Positions 25,376 through 39,099 of a DNA stretch of 64,000 bases are shown in pieces; within the stretch, counting starts at the first letter, position 1; every line of letters begins with the position of its first letter. The stretch lies in NCBI RefSeq assembly GCF_051020975.1, contig NC_135045.1, positions 4,776,501 through 4,840,500 on the forward strand, written 5' to 3'. The stretch comes from Osmia lignaria lignaria. Taxonomy: Eukaryota; Arthropoda; Insecta; Hymenoptera; Megachilidae. Below the pieces are notes generated by a model. The model saw only the letters and a program-made list of their open reading frames with translations, ran no database searches and was not told the DNA's origin. A program made the translations under genes and the position numbers.

Positions 25376-26517
25376 TACAGCATCGAGCATAGGGTTCCCT
25401 AGGGAAAATTACATCATAGGGAAAGGAGACCCTGTCATTAACATTAGTACATTTATTTGGAAATATTTTATTATTAGTATTTTCTAGTTAGGTGTTATTA
25501 ATATTTAGTATGAGCAATTATTTGCTAATTTTTTTGTTTAAAGGTTTGAAATGAATGATCCTTTGTCTTCGTTCGAAATGAATGACCATATTAATTTATA
25601 GAATGACTCGGTGTTTATTACGTACGAAGAATGAGTTTGTAGATGCCACTTTAAGACAGACGTTAGTTGTTCGAAAATACATACTGATGCGAACGTAATA
25701 TATCATTTGGCATGCGCAATACGGCCTTAAAGCTTCCTATTTTCGTATTTTACTACGCAGCTATTTTGTGCATCTTATTGCTCCATTTTTCACTTTCGTT
25801 GACCTCGTTGTCAAACTTTTCGCTGGCCCACCGTCCTACATATGTACTCTATTTATTGGTGGCCTTTTTTTTTTCCCTTCTTGTTTCCATTGCGTCAAAT
25901 CAGTACCTCCGCATTGCGGTCTTTTATCGTTCTCCAAGCTCGTGCAATTTTACTTATAAATATTTATTACACGATTTTTCATTATTACTTGAAATTATGA
26001 TTCCACTTATTAACCTGTTTTTAACCGTAATCGCCATTCAAAGTGCCATACAGAGTAATGATGAAAAAAATTAGAATAAAAATGAAACTACAAAGCCTAG
26101 TTTCTTTGAAAATAATTATTAGGTAGGTGTGCACCATTTCGACATGCTATTGTTTAATTTTCTCTTCCCTATAAATTCTATGCTAGTATTATTTAGTGAT
26201 TTAGTTTTTTAATTTAGAGATTTTAATTTTCACAATATTAATATTAGGGCTTAGAAACAAAATAATATAATTGTTAATTATTAAATATTATAAAATTTAG
26301 TATAGTGTATAACTGAAAGGTAAGAGTACCAAAGTAAATAATAATTCTTTCCCCGCTTAAACGTTTATGTGCAAGTAGTGGGGGGTGCCACAGACCTATA
26401 TATATGGGGCATTCTCCTCTATATCGTCATTCTCCCTCGGGATGTCTAGAGGGAAGGATGGGAATCCGGAGCATCATCGTTTCCTTCGGGAAGCCTGAAT
26501 TGATCGCGAAGTGTACT
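25376..26517 (+). mobile_element. TA-type inverted-repeat element, copy 1, with probable insertion
   Basis: Left end TACAGCATCGAGCATAGGG at 25376 matches the left end of the element at 56001. The right part (26220-26460, with GTGGGGGGTGCCACAGACCT, then TATATAT, then CTCCCTCGGGA) matches 56060-56300. The right terminus is probably near 26517 (TCGCGAAGTGTAC), poorly preserved. About 750 bp of unrelated sequence separates the two matching parts, suggesting a nested insertion; it includes a hydrophobic but unrecognised frame at 25712-26074. Confidence 0.5.
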
Positions 26518-27004
26518 TACGTACAAATTTTCATACGCTACACAAACTTTGACTTATAAGATTGCGTTAGAGTTGATTATTCAGAATTCAAGTATTTGCT
26601 ATTAAAGTATATAATCGAAATAGTTACATATTTCACAGACCACATTATAAGTATCTTCAAGAAATTTCAATTAACGATGTGAAGTATCGGGTCAGATAGA
26701 TCAAATTCAAATCGAAACATCTAATTTTTACTAATAATCAATTCGTTTGCATTGGCTGATTGTTTAAATGTTTAGTGAGTGAAGCTATCGAAGAGAATTG
26801 AAGTACCTGAACTACCTGAAGAGAAAGATCTATATACTTTCAATTACGTACTTCGCTTATTTCTCCCTTCGACCTAGAACATCTTTCACACTATGTAAAC
26901 GATTGTAACACGAGTTTTCTGCTTGAAATTTCCTTGCAAGAATTAATATTTATATGATATTATTTGTCACGGTGTATTTAAATGTTTAAATTAAAAATCA
27001 AATA

Positions 27005-27044
27005 TTAACCCTAAAAACATTTCATGATAGCTTTTTAGGGTTAA
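27005..27044. repeat. Perfect 13-bp inverted repeat with TTAA ends
   Basis: TTAACCCTAAAAA at 27005-27017 is exactly inverted as TTTTTAGGGTTAA at 27032-27044, with a 14-bp spacer. It has the layout of a minimal TTAA-bounded element reduced to its ends, or simply a strong hairpin. Confidence 0.8.
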
Positions 27045-28854
27045 AATGAAATTCAATAATTGCATTATTTAATAAATGCATGAAAGTAATAAAATAATAT
27101 CATAATTGCACTTAATATGTACATAAAACTTTCCCCAATAATATATGCAATCAATTTCAAATTAATTGAAACCCATAAGAATATGGTAATCATAACTAGT
27201 TTTATTTCGTTGATTATGCAGAAAAAAAAAAACTGGAAATTAGAAATCAGCCCACGAACGTGATAAAATTGCTCGGTTAGTTGTTCAGGATGTCATTAAT
27301 TCAGAAATGAAGCAAGTAGCAAGCGTTCGGTTAATGCAAATCACTTAGATAAGGATGATCGAACAGATTATTCTACGACATCGACAATTATTATAAATAA
27401 CAGATGTACTGTTGGCAAGGCTGAGTTATATAAAAAGTTACAAGTGACAGGTTCCTTCGATAGCTATTATTTTCTACCATTAATCGGTGTTATCTTATTA
27501 AATCGCCTGTAGCAGCTTCAATTAAAAATTTACGCTGTCCGACCTGTAATTGTGTGAAGAAATCCATGAAGTGGCACAACAAAAAGTTGTTAGTGAGAAG
27601 TAAACAACACAGTAGACTGGTTAGTTTGTACAGGATGTCCACGTTAATTCGTGTCAGTCCTGTTTTACAGTTAAGTAATAAATTCTAACATACATGGTTT
27701 TCACAATAAACAAAAGAAAAATAGTATTTAACGAAAAAGATTCGTTAAAAACTTTGCTATCAGTCTTAACACAAAAATATTGATATAAATTATTGGAAAC
27801 TATTTGATAGAAAAATTGATGATAGGTGTTAAATAAGAAATATACTTTTTATTGTTTCAAATTATATTTTCTTTTTCAAAATTAAAAAATAACATGTGAT
27901 TTTGAATTCAATGTTTTTTATTTGTAAAATAAATAAGTAAAAACGAAAACACGATTTTATTAATCAAATCGAATTTAATTACCAATTTTAATAATACACG
28001 AATTGTTCTCTAAGTAGAAAAGCAAATGTATTTGATAAATTAAAGAACGATTTAAATTCAATAAAATGTTCGTGAATAGAAATGCGAAAGGAATGCTGAA
28101 ACATTTTTATGCATCATAGTGAAGAGCAGCAAAAAGTGATGAATGGTACGTCAACATTCCGTTCATTTATCTCCGAAAATTTATGGCTTACTTTTCTCGT
28201 ACATTTTTATGTCTACAACTAGCGTAACATCGTGTTAAAAAATATCTCCCTTCATTTTTAATCCGTATGCTGTAAAGTTCAAAGCTGCCTGTATAAATAA
28301 GCGGTTTTATTAATTTATAATTTGACACATGATCAATTTGCAGCTAATTAAAAATTAAGAAATATCGAACATGTAACAAATTATTAACCCAAAAGAAATT
28401 AGGAGTGATTAATTTTAAATTTTATATTTTAATTATCTTCTGTTACAATAAATAATTTCAACAATTTTAACAAGATGCATAAAATAGATTTCTTTCATTT
28501 TTTTTTTTTTGAATAAATGTACAAACGTTTGCAAAGAACTCTTTTCTATTCTTTCTATTTTTGTTCTTTGTTATCTTTTCGAATTCCACAATCTTCTTTT
28601 ATCGTGTTTCGATCTGATTCTGCAATACCTTACGCGAGGATACAAGAGATGTTCCACCGTTCGATTGGTTCCATAAATCTTGTAACCTCTTTCGTTCTGA
28701 GATTATATTCTAACCTTTCGGTGAGAAAAGAGAGATAGGGGGTGATAAAGGTACGCGAATGGCAGAGATGATTCTCAATCTTGTTAATAGTATGGTAATT
28801 GTCACGTGTAATCGTAAATCTTCTAAACGATGTTTTACTGGTAATAGCGTTACA

Positions 28855-29050
28855 CAGTAGACTCTCGTTTATATTGCCACGTGAGCGATTTGACCTTCGC
28901 ACAAATTTTCTTGTGCCACTCTTTCACCATCATGCCCTATGAACATGTTACACTTTTATCTCCCATTTTTACCTCGAATTGAAAATTTGGAAGCTTGACA
29001 AATTTTTTGCCCCTACACCCCGTCAGCAGCAATATAACGAAAATCTACTG
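28855..29050 (+). mobile_element. MITE with CAGTAGA inverted ends, copy 1
   Basis: A 196-bp segment opens CAGTAGACTCTCGTTTATAT and closes GCAATATAACGAAAATCTACTG, which is its inverted complement apart from a few bases. The second copy at 46202-46386 shares both ends and interior (GATTTG, CACAAATTTTC, GTGCCACTCT, CAATATAACGA). TA follows the right end. Such CAG ends with TA flanks resemble pogo/Tigger and other Tc1-mariner-type elements; that assignment is inference. Confidence 0.75.
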
Positions 29051-30339
29051 TATTACATACTTGGAATATTAATAAAAGAAAATTAATTTCTAATTAAAGG
29101 AATAAGATAAAACAATTATTTTAATTATAAATTTTTTATTGTAAGATGTATTATAAAAAAAAGAAACAGAAAATCGATCATTAGATCACTTGACACAGTG
29201 ATTGAAACTGTACCAATAAATGAAATATAATTTTCTCTTGGTATTTGAATATTTTACTGTGAAAATTAATAAAAACTTAATATCGAGAACAATAGCTTTG
29301 TTTTTTATATTCAGTATATTATCTCAGTAGTTAATAAATTTTATAATTAAAATCTTTTACACCTTTTAATTTCACTATTGAATAAAGAAAAACTCCTTCG
29401 ATTACATATTTCCGTGAAAACTCTGAATCTATTAATAAAATGAATAAAGCGATATTCTTGAAATATAATTCATAGCAGATGCCAGTTTCGTGTTGCTTCG
29501 TCTGCGCAGAATTCACTGTTCATCCCCTTTTCGTGATATCTTTCTCCCTGTAACGCCTTCGAATTCGTTCAATAAATCTTGCGGACAGCCCCGCTCGTTC
29601 CAAGATTATTCACAGATCGTTCAATATATAAAAAGAAACTGTCGACGCCAACAGAAAGTGGAATCGGTTAAACGAAAAGAAAGATGGCCTATCGTCACGT
29701 TAACTATTGTATAATGGCAACCCATGGATTTCTATGGACAAAATTAATCCAATCGATTACCACATTATCCCGCATAATATCATTTGTTTCATTTAGCGAC
29801 AATTCATTTCGTTGGTAATGGCTATAATAATTGTTTGTCGTCGATAACAAACGATCCTCTATTGAATTACCTGTACAAATGCAAATGTGTAAATTACGTT
29901 GCAGAAATACTGGTTAGACCATTCAGGAATGGGTTGGAATTGTATTATGGGGTTGTACACGTAATGAGTTTACGTTTTTGTATAACAGTGAAAGGGTAGG
30001 TTATTTTCTTTTTTAATAGAAATGGTTACAAATATTTTTGAAAAAGTTAGAATTTTTTGGAAAGTGATATTATTATTATTAAAAAAACTATTTAACCCTT
30101 TCATTACTATGAGGAATTATAGAAATCTAATACACAATGGAAATTATTTTTATAATAATATTTATGCAAAATAATTCCTATGGCTGCATAGAAATTGTTA
30201 AAATAAATAAAATATCTTCTACAGTTAGTAAAGCTAAGGTTACTTAGCACATCTCCCAGAAAAGTTCTCTAATATTCGAATGCATATGAATAAATCAGCT
30301 CACGTATTTTCATGAAATCTTCTTTCACCAACTGCCATA

Positions 30340-30990
30340 GAAGGAGCAATTTACGAAAAAGATCCCCTCTTTCTATGACCTGAGGTCGTTCAATTTGCCG
30401 CTCCTCTTCAGGAATCGTTCGATTCGCAACGGCCCTCGGTTCGATTCAAAGAATGCATCGTCCGTGTTTCCCACTTTGTTCGATGAAACTTGGCGGGCGG
30501 TTTTGCTCGCGGGGAATTATATTTCTCGGATTATTTCGCGCGAAGGGAGCAGGGTAAAACGTTGGGGCGTAGGAGGGAGGGAAAGACAGCCCTGAAGGAA
30601 GATCGAATCGAATTACGTGGAGGGCCGAGAAAGGCGGTTTCACTTTTCCCTCGATTGGCTACGAGGATTGAATCGTGGAAAGCTTCGGGCTTCCTCGTCC
30701 GATCGAATTTCATTTAGATTTCCAATGCGAGATGTTAGATGTCTGCTCCGAGCTTTGTGGCACGCGAACAGCATTCCTGTCTGCGCGGTAATCGTCCGCG
30801 ATTTATACGACACTGTCCAGTTCAGCTTTTCGAGTCTGCCAGACTAGTTTCTCGCTTCCAGCTAATACTTACACGGAACAGGTGGCCCTTTTTATAGATT
30901 CTAGACGTACCTCGTTCTGTCGTAACCCTCTCTATCTCTCCATCTTGGAGATTGTCGGTCGGTTTCTTGTTCGTTTAAACGCGAGCCATT
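30340..30990. other. G+C-rich island in the intron
   Basis: CpG-rich block (for example GGCGGGCGG near 30492 and TTTCGCGCGAAG near 30534). Overlapping short frames on both strands have no family resemblance. Possible regulatory island. Confidence 0.45.
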
Positions 30991-33169
30991 AATATCATTA
31001 GAGTCTTTGCATGCGAACTTTGGACTTGTACTCTTTTATTCTTGTAATTTTCAGAAATATTTTCTCTGCATTATTGATTATTTGATTTTGATTATGTTTA
31101 GTGATGATCTAATCACTTTTTCAGATTCTTAATTAGTTTCTTGTTTAATTACCTTTTCACTATGTTACTTTTTTCTTTTTGAATTTCTTAATTCTTAAAA
31201 ATATTAATTTCTTCGTATTGTTATATAACTACGTATTTTGTTTATATTCAGAGGTGTTTTGGTCTTTCGAAATTCTAGAAATTAATTAAACAGCTGGTGA
31301 TTTGAATGGATATGGCATTCAATGGTCGATTTTGAAATATCGAAAATCCAACACGATTTGATTATCAACATAAAGGTATCGAAAAATAGTACTTATGCTA
31401 CATTAATTTGAAGTTCAGAATTTAACGAAAATTCCTACGTAAAGCTCTGATTAATATGTTCGATACAAAATGATTGAGTATTAGTTGTAACGCGCAATGG
31501 ATTAGAGCTAAATTCGTGTACCTATTATTCCTTCACCGAGTTCAATTAGAATGTTCTGCAGCAATAGTAATTGGTAATATAATACAACATGCAGATACAG
31601 CACAGCTAATGAACGTCCAATTTAGTGTTTGATAAATTTTGATCAGAACTTTAAAAATGAGAACTTTAAAAATGAAATTAGCAACTGCAATCAATTAAAA
31701 ATTAAACTGAATAATTTTTAATAATTTTTAGTTCAGGTATCAAAATATTTTCCTTAAAGAAATATCACTTGCTTAAAATTCAAAATCACTGAGTAACAAT
31801 ATGTTTGTGATTCGCTAAATGCCAAATATTATTTGAAATGAAAAATTTTCCTTTAAATTCGTAGTATTTTTGCACTTTTTCGCGTTAAAGCTTTTCACCA
31901 AAAATGCTTTCAACGACGATACAACCTGCTGTTATGTGTACATTGAAAGCGAAATTTCAAATAATGGAGAACGTAGATAAATTGTCCCTTTCCGTTCGAT
32001 TGCTGTCGAATTATACATTTATCATGGGTCGAAAAATGTTCTAAATAAAGAGGTGTTTGCAGGATTCGATAGTATCAATCGCGCGATACAATCTTTTGTG
32101 AAAAAGCATCAAATACGTTGTCGTCTGTTGAAAGAAATACACGACGCTGAATAATCGCGGGTCACAGCAAATAGAATGAATAAAAAAGAGTAAAACTGTG
32201 AGACAAATCTCCCCTCGTAATTCTACGAACACTTATCTTTATTTTGCTCCATGCAACAATGTGGTGATTGATTTTTTGTTAGTTTTAATTTGATTTTATA
32301 ACATATTCATGGTATTTTTTATTCGAGCATTTGAATCATTATCAATTAAGGATAGATGATGATAATGGTAAATGAAATATTCATCCGGTTCCAAGACATT
32401 GATTTATTGAATTACTTAATAATAACAGAATTGATGGTGGAGATAACGATCAGAATGTTACATTATTCGTAGATAGAAATGCTATATGTGGAGTTTCTAA
32501 TGGTACTAATCAATTACTAAACTCTCTAATTATGAAATTATTTACGAATGCATGAACAGTAGGAATAAAATTGTAAATTTAATCATTTTTAATTCATGAA
32601 CCTGGAATTCTTAATTCCACACCATTCTTGAGGCAGAAATAACATATGAGATATCAATATCTAATTGATCATTTTGAATTGTATATTGGAATTCTTTTTT
32701 GACACACATTGTTGTATGAATATAAGTTAACTGAGGTAGTTTTTTCAGTCATCTCTTAGATAATTTACGGTCGAAAGAATAATAATGATCATAGAATAAT
32801 AAATTCACTTCGAAATTCATAATCAGCTCATAAATTCATAGTGAATTAATTCATTTTACTTATCTTCATTTGTCTAAAACTATTAGCTACTTACCATTAA
32901 ATTAATAGATACCTAAAATCTTTGTGTAAATTCATACGTTCAATAATTTTTTTGAAACTTTGAAATAAAGTATTTTAAAATCTTTTAAAAACCCTGTAAC
33001 ATCACGAAATTTTTGATTGAAAAATGGAAAAATGAAAAAATTGTGCTGCTATAAAAAATCGACACTTATTTCTTAATATCGCTTGAAAAATAAATCGCTT
33101 TGTCCAAGAAACCTGGAGCACCCTGTACAATACCTAGTACTATCAATATATTCCAGCAAAAAGTAAACA
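30991..33169. other. AT-rich intronic DNA, nothing recognised
   Basis: A small direct repeat (GAACTTTAAAAATGA twice, 31648-31676) and a reverse CAGGGTGCTCC-like motif at 33115-33125 are the only structures seen. Confidence 0.5.
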
Positions 33170-33660
33170 AATCCTTTAATCGATCGCGTTGCAAGGCTAA
33201 TATTCGTGCAAGTCACCGGATGATTGGCTGTAGAAGAAAGGCGAAAAAAAAAGGAGATCGTGAGAGCTAGAAAGAGTAATCATCGTCCGGGTTGGTTGGT
33301 TTCGGTGTGACGTTTAGCTTAAAGAGCCGCCGCCTGCTCGTTGATTAATAATCCCGTGGGCGCAACTTGCCTTCGCACACCCTGTCCTTCTTTCATCCTT
33401 CTCTCACCTTATTTCACCCTTACGAAACTTATCCTCTTCCATTCTCTTCTCCTACGTCGTTCATCCCTTTCGATCTTTTTTTTTCTTTCGCAGCTCTTTC
33501 AGAACCTCCCTTCCCCGAACCTTCCTGTACGTGCCCCTTTGCTATACCAAGATTTTCTCGTGGAGGTCGGTCGTCGTGAAGCGGGGTCATCGGGATCGAA
33601 GATGAGCAGTTAATTACGTGGAGTGTCGTTAATTATGACGGAAAGGAATTCGGGTTCTTA
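33170..33660. other. G+C island with a pyrimidine-rich tract
   Basis: CpG-rich start (33180-33370), then about 33380-33545 almost all C and T on the + strand. Overlapping frames here are compositional. CAGGGTGTCT lies just downstream at 33821-33830. Confidence 0.45.
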
Positions 33661-36600
33661 CTGGTGCCTTTGTAGCAAGGGGTGCCGTCTTCGCGCTTGG
33701 GTGGCATCGAAAGTCTCTCTAGTCTTAATATACCAGGCGAAACGACGAGAACTATTCGTAAATGAGCTGGAAACACTTGAACGGTGATCCACCGTGAGAG
33801 TCACGCAATTGGAACGAATGCAGGGTGTCTCAATAATCGAGGTGCAGTGGGGAGGGACGATGATTCTATATGAGAAAATATTAAATTGAGAGATATTTTC
33901 CTTCCAAATCACTCGAATTTAATAATAACGAAATTGAAAGATTAATAGAAATATGACGAAATATTATTGACCCAAATGGTATTTCATTCGATTGAAAATT
34001 GCTATTTGATAAATTTTAATAGACAATTCTGTAGGAAGAAAATGCGATGATTGGGTATTTAATTACCAACCTAATAAATTGAAATTGTGAAATAAAAAAC
34101 ACTGATAGAAATTTATCAATTTTTATGTTGAATGTAAAAAAGATTCCTTAAATCTTTGATAAGATTCCTTAATTATTTGATAATTGTTTCGAATACAATC
34201 GTTTGGATACTTTTGTAAGTGACTGTATAAATTGTATTCGGTGATTGCTCAATCCTTACCGTGAAGACTGTCGTTTGAACGCAAACAGAAAGTAAACACG
34301 TTTCATTATAATTGGTGCAAAAATGAAGTTATATATTTCGGAGATTAATCTTCGTCTGTGATAAATGCTACTTGCGCACGCTATTCAGAAGTAGCAAACC
34401 GTAACTATGTTTCGTGATATATGTTTCATAAATTTTAACTCTACTAAAGTAGAAAGCAAGCATTGTACGCGCTTGTACAACAGTTCTCTACTTAAATTGC
34501 ATGAAATATGCAAAACTCAGCAACATTTTCTGAAGAATAATTTGACTAAACAATGATGATATTTTTTGATTTGATTAAACAATGATGATATTTTAAAAAT
34601 CTCGAAAATAAATTATGTTGTTCTCATATTTCTTAACTGCATTTTTTAATTTCAGTAATTTTATATTACATTTTTTTAGATAATCATAAAATATGGATCA
34701 AGTTTTTAATTCAGGCATCTTAATAACTATTATTTCCTGTGAAATAATGATCTTAAATTATTCGTGCAACTTCTGTTAAATGTAATTATCGAACCTAAAA
34801 TGTTGCCATTTGATAATAAACGTACAATTTTAATGAGCTAAAAAGCATACACACAGGATGTGTGTTAAAACAGAAACAAATTTTCGCTAAGCTGCGACTT
34901 AAAATATGCGATTTAAACTCCAATTAACTAACCATTCCTGTAACAGATGGGTAGAAGTTGAAACTTTAACTTTGAAATGGAAATAATTACTCACAGTCAA
35001 GAATAAATTTTAATATAAATACCACGTATTATCATTATAATAGTATAATTCTTTTCTTAATTATAGCAGTTTAGTTTCCAGATAAAACATTATTTCAAGC
35101 AGAAAAAAGCAAACAATAAAGTATAATTTAAATTAAAGATACAAAAATTTTATTTTATCATATACCAACAATAAGAAGTATATTTGCAGATATTTTAGTC
35201 AATTCATCAAATATGATACTTGAAAGATATTATATACTTTTTGAATTAATATAGAATAAATTAATAAATAAACAATATAATTAATTTTAAGGAACTGAAA
35301 AAAGCTGGTCAAAACATTTTTTCTTAAACATATAATAAAATTTCAATTTCTAAAAAAAATGTAGCCGCTTGGTTCTTCGATCAGTCTCATTATTTTTCTA
35401 ACAGGCCTTAAATGAGAAGACTATAATTTGTAATTAAATATCATAGGTCAATTTTGAATAGTCGATTTCAATCAGATTATGAGTTAGTACAATTCATTTC
35501 TTTCCCGTTAGAAATTTTGGGATTTTGCACATCGTGTCTGACATCGTGTGTATAGTTTGCTTGGCAAACTATTAGCAAAATTTAGTCTTTCATCGTGTAT
35601 CGAAACTTCACCAACGAGCCTTTCGCAATGGCTGCAAATGCAACGGTGATACCTTTCATCTCGGTGATTGAAGGTTGGCCAGGTTGAAGAAAGAACCAGC
35701 TTCCTGCAACTGTTCCGATTCAGGTAATACCTGCTTCCTGCTTTTAGCAGGAAGATTCGAACGCAAATTTGGGCAGGGCAAACAACATTTCCAGGTCATG
35801 CGAGCAGCAGGCAATTACTTTCCGGAAATAATGGAGGATAATCTTGGACCTGATTTAATTATTCAATGAAGAGAAGTTCTTGTCGTCGTCGTTATCACCT
35901 CAGAATAGTTCTATTGTTACTGTTGCTGATAATTAATAATGAATTAGAAACGATGGTACTTGATAGTAAATTATGATGTTCAATTATAGGTACACGAAAT
36001 CTCTATTACGAGGATTCGGTTGTCCTACAGTGACTTTATCATTCGCTAAAATCATGCTGACATTTCTCCCACAATATTGGGGAAGCTGTCACAATACGTC
36101 GGGGATTATTCGGGTATTACGCTTGAACGAGATTAATGTTTCTTACGTGACCCCTCGAGAAGCTATAGAAGTCGAGTTCAGCCATAAGATGTATTCAAAA
36201 CAATATGAACTGTCATGGGAATCGCCGATGATTGATGCTACAAATTCAATTTCATCAAATTATTAGCAAATGAAAAATAATGGAAAATTTTTGAATACCA
36301 TTCCAAATTTAATTTTAATTTTACGTTTGTCTTCATTTTCATTTGCTATAGGTATTAGTTTTTAAATTTATAAAAGCCTAAAATTGTATAAAATTTATAC
36401 AAAAATTAATTAATTTTTTTTTCTTTTATTAATGTCGCGTGTTCCTAAAATTAATTGCAGTGTTTTCATTAATCAATGTATGAATTTTATAATGTATCGT
36501 TAACTAAAAGTAGGTTGCATTATGCAACTTTGCAGAAACACATACATGTCGATCGATTTCCATGAAGTCGAGATAGCACATGCTTTACGTTGGATTAATA

Positions 36601-37279
36601 TTTCAATACCGTCGGTGGCGAGGCTCAGACACGTTATTCGAGCCACTTTGAAAACCCTGGATCTCCGCCTTCGTGTATAATTCAAAAGGTCTCTCCATTG
36701 GTTACGAATCACAGATCCGAGCATCTCTCTGCTGGGAAATTCGTGAATTAATGCCAATGGAATTACCTTATACACCGGGATGACGTTGTGGTTGCTATTC
36801 TGGTTAATTGCTAATCCCGTAAGTGTTGCCAATGATATTTTACACTGTTTTCAAACCAGCCCGAAATATTAGATTATTTCAGGACATTGGCAGGTTTTCG
36901 AAACACTTTATCATTTATTTGATTTGAGGAGAGAGCCCCAATTTTAATTTAATTTTGTAATTTATATTATTTTCATCTTCTAAATTTTCCACTGTTCTTA
37001 TAAAAATTATTAATATAGAATCTAAAAATTTTTCTACACTAATATTATGATATGAAAGCAATATAACTTTGACGTATGCCAATATTACTCAATGTCAGTA
37101 CTGTTAAAGTTTCTCCAATTTATGGTACCAGAAATAGCAGATTTTGAAACGTGGAAAGTCTAACATAGAAGTATTGCAAAATGACACTTATGGCACATCG
37201 TTTGAACCTTAAGATTCCCCTGCAGTGCCATTTTTCCCAGGGAAACCTACTCTGAACTTACTTCCTTAGGTACAAAGAA
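33661..37279. other. Intronic DNA, no gene seen
   Basis: Mostly AT-rich. A 28-bp direct repeat (AAACAATGATGATATTTT twice) lies at 34548-34594. Frames at 35675-35869, 35973-36266 and 36500-36832 have no recognisable domains. A family A fragment is at 36926-37010 and a stretch related to the IPMK foldback family at 37130-37215. Confidence 0.5.
36926..37010 (+). mobile_element. TTAA element family A, left part
   Basis: GAGGAGAGAGCCCCAATTTT, then AATTTTGTAATTTATATT and CTAAATTTTCCACTGTTC match the copies at 39726 and 45863. The TTAA end and right half are missing. Confidence 0.55.
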
Positions 37280-37790
37280 TTGTACATATGTGCTAACAAC
37301 AGAGGAAAAACGGGGAACACGGTGGCTATACGTTTGCATATTAATCCATCGTTGAAATTCGAATGAAAAGAAAGCCAAGGTTCGCTTCCATCGCGGCGAA
37401 CCAGTTTTTTATCGGGTTAATTCACTTCGTCCTCGTAGCAGGATGCAAGTGATTTCGCATCGTCGACGAATTATGCTTGTTAACGATCGAGAGATCGAAC
37501 GTACAAGGGAATTCAATCGAAGAACTGAAGAACAAAATTGGAGGGATGGCCTGCGATTGACACGAAGGGGGAAAAGAAAATATAGAATAGCACGGGGTCA
37601 AAGGGTAAGCGAATGCTCGCTGAACCCGGAACGTTCACAGAGCGGAAATGACAAGCCGAGAGACGTGTACGGGTCGTGTTTAACGGGACAGGATTCCCGA
37701 GAATCCTCGACATACGAGAAAATTGACTTAATTAGCGAGCAGAATGATAGCGCGGACCGTATGAATGAATTATGAGATGAAAGGAAACGT
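37280..37790. other. G+C-rich island in the intron
   Basis: CpG-bearing block with a 110-codon + frame (37443-37775) rich in Arg, Glu and Ser, and two - frames over the same bases. No domain is recognised and no paired splice sites are evident. Confidence 0.4.
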
Positions 37791-38390
37791 TTTGAAACTG
37801 TATTTCGGTTTGAAATTCTGTTCAAGTATAGATTCGAGATCAGAGTTGGTTTAGCAGAAAGTTTCATTTATTTCTTTTTTTTTTTTTTAATATTCTGTGA
37901 ATTTAACATATTTTTTGTAAGAATATGTCTTTTTGGTAAAAGGCCTTTAAAGTTAGGTTTGAAAGAATAATATTAATTCATACAGTAATTCAATTGTCTG
38001 AAATATAAAAGTTTATAGTTTCCTTTAGTAATTTTAAACTTAAATATTTTCCCAGCCTTTTGTGTACTAATAATTATTGTCATTATATTTCTTGAAGAAA
38101 TGAATTTTCCAAATATCCATTTACATAATTAAATTTTTTATTTAAAAAAGCATAATTTATATTTAGAATTTCTTGTCCAAAGAGAGGAAAGAAAATAGAA
38201 ATTAATTTTTAGTAGTCTAATTATGAGAATGATCCCTTAAAGGCAAGAAAAGAATATTAAAGAAAATATAATGCAACTGAACTTATTAGTCAAATGAAAG
38301 CTAGCAATAAAATGATTTATACACTTTCAAACGAATAAATGAGACAAAGGGAACACGAAGGTCAGGTTCATAATGTATATATTATAGTGG

Positions 38391-38610
38391 AAAAGCAGAA
38401 GCAAAAGGAGTGTAAGAAAGTAAATTAAGAAGCGGGATCTTATAGGAGGAACAACGTTGAAGAGGAAATGGCGAAGGTGAAGTACACGGAAAAATGCCTT
38501 ACAAAGTGAAGAGTAAAATACGAAATGAAGTATGAGCAGGAAGAGGCGAGCAAAGTAAGACGGATGCGAGCAAAAGGGAAAAGAAATACATATAGGATAG
38601 AAGGTTGCCT
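38391..38610 (+). other. Purine-rich tract
   Basis: About 220 bases strongly biased to A and G on the + strand, broken by scattered C and T. It is the mirror of the pyrimidine-rich tracts at 3224-3345 and 33380-33545. No coding frame of interest on the + strand. Confidence 0.5.
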
Positions 38611-39099
38611 CTGTGAATGGTTGGCATTGAGCAGCATCAAGAAGTGCAGCTGCAACGAGACGCTTGTATAAAATGTTTCCCTGTTGATTCTTTATGCATT
38701 TTTCAGAATTATCTGCTTCCAGTGAGAAACTAAGCGTTAAATTGAAAAAAATTATTCGCTTATTGCCGATTGAATCAGTTATAATTGCATTAAAAATATA
38801 TATTATCCATTAATTAAAATGAAATACAAAAATCTGAATTTTTTACAATTATAAACCTTACATTTTCTCAATTAAATATTTTTTTATTTTTTTCTATTCA
38901 ATTCAAAAAATTAACAAATACTGGTACCATCTAATATTATCCTCAATGAATATAATACTTTTTAATAATCTTTTTCTAGTAACTCTAAATATCTTGCTCC
39001 TTCTCTTCAATATCAATAACGAACTCATCTAATTCAGCGTAATCTATCATTTACATAACGTTGAATCAATCACGAACAAATAGTAGGCATAAACAGGGA

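Noticed and set aside
25712..26074. 120-codon hydrophobic + frame that looks like several membrane segments
   Set aside because: The hydrophobicity comes from a T-rich strand; the frame lies in the presumed insert of a transposon-like element, and two frames overlap. No known family.
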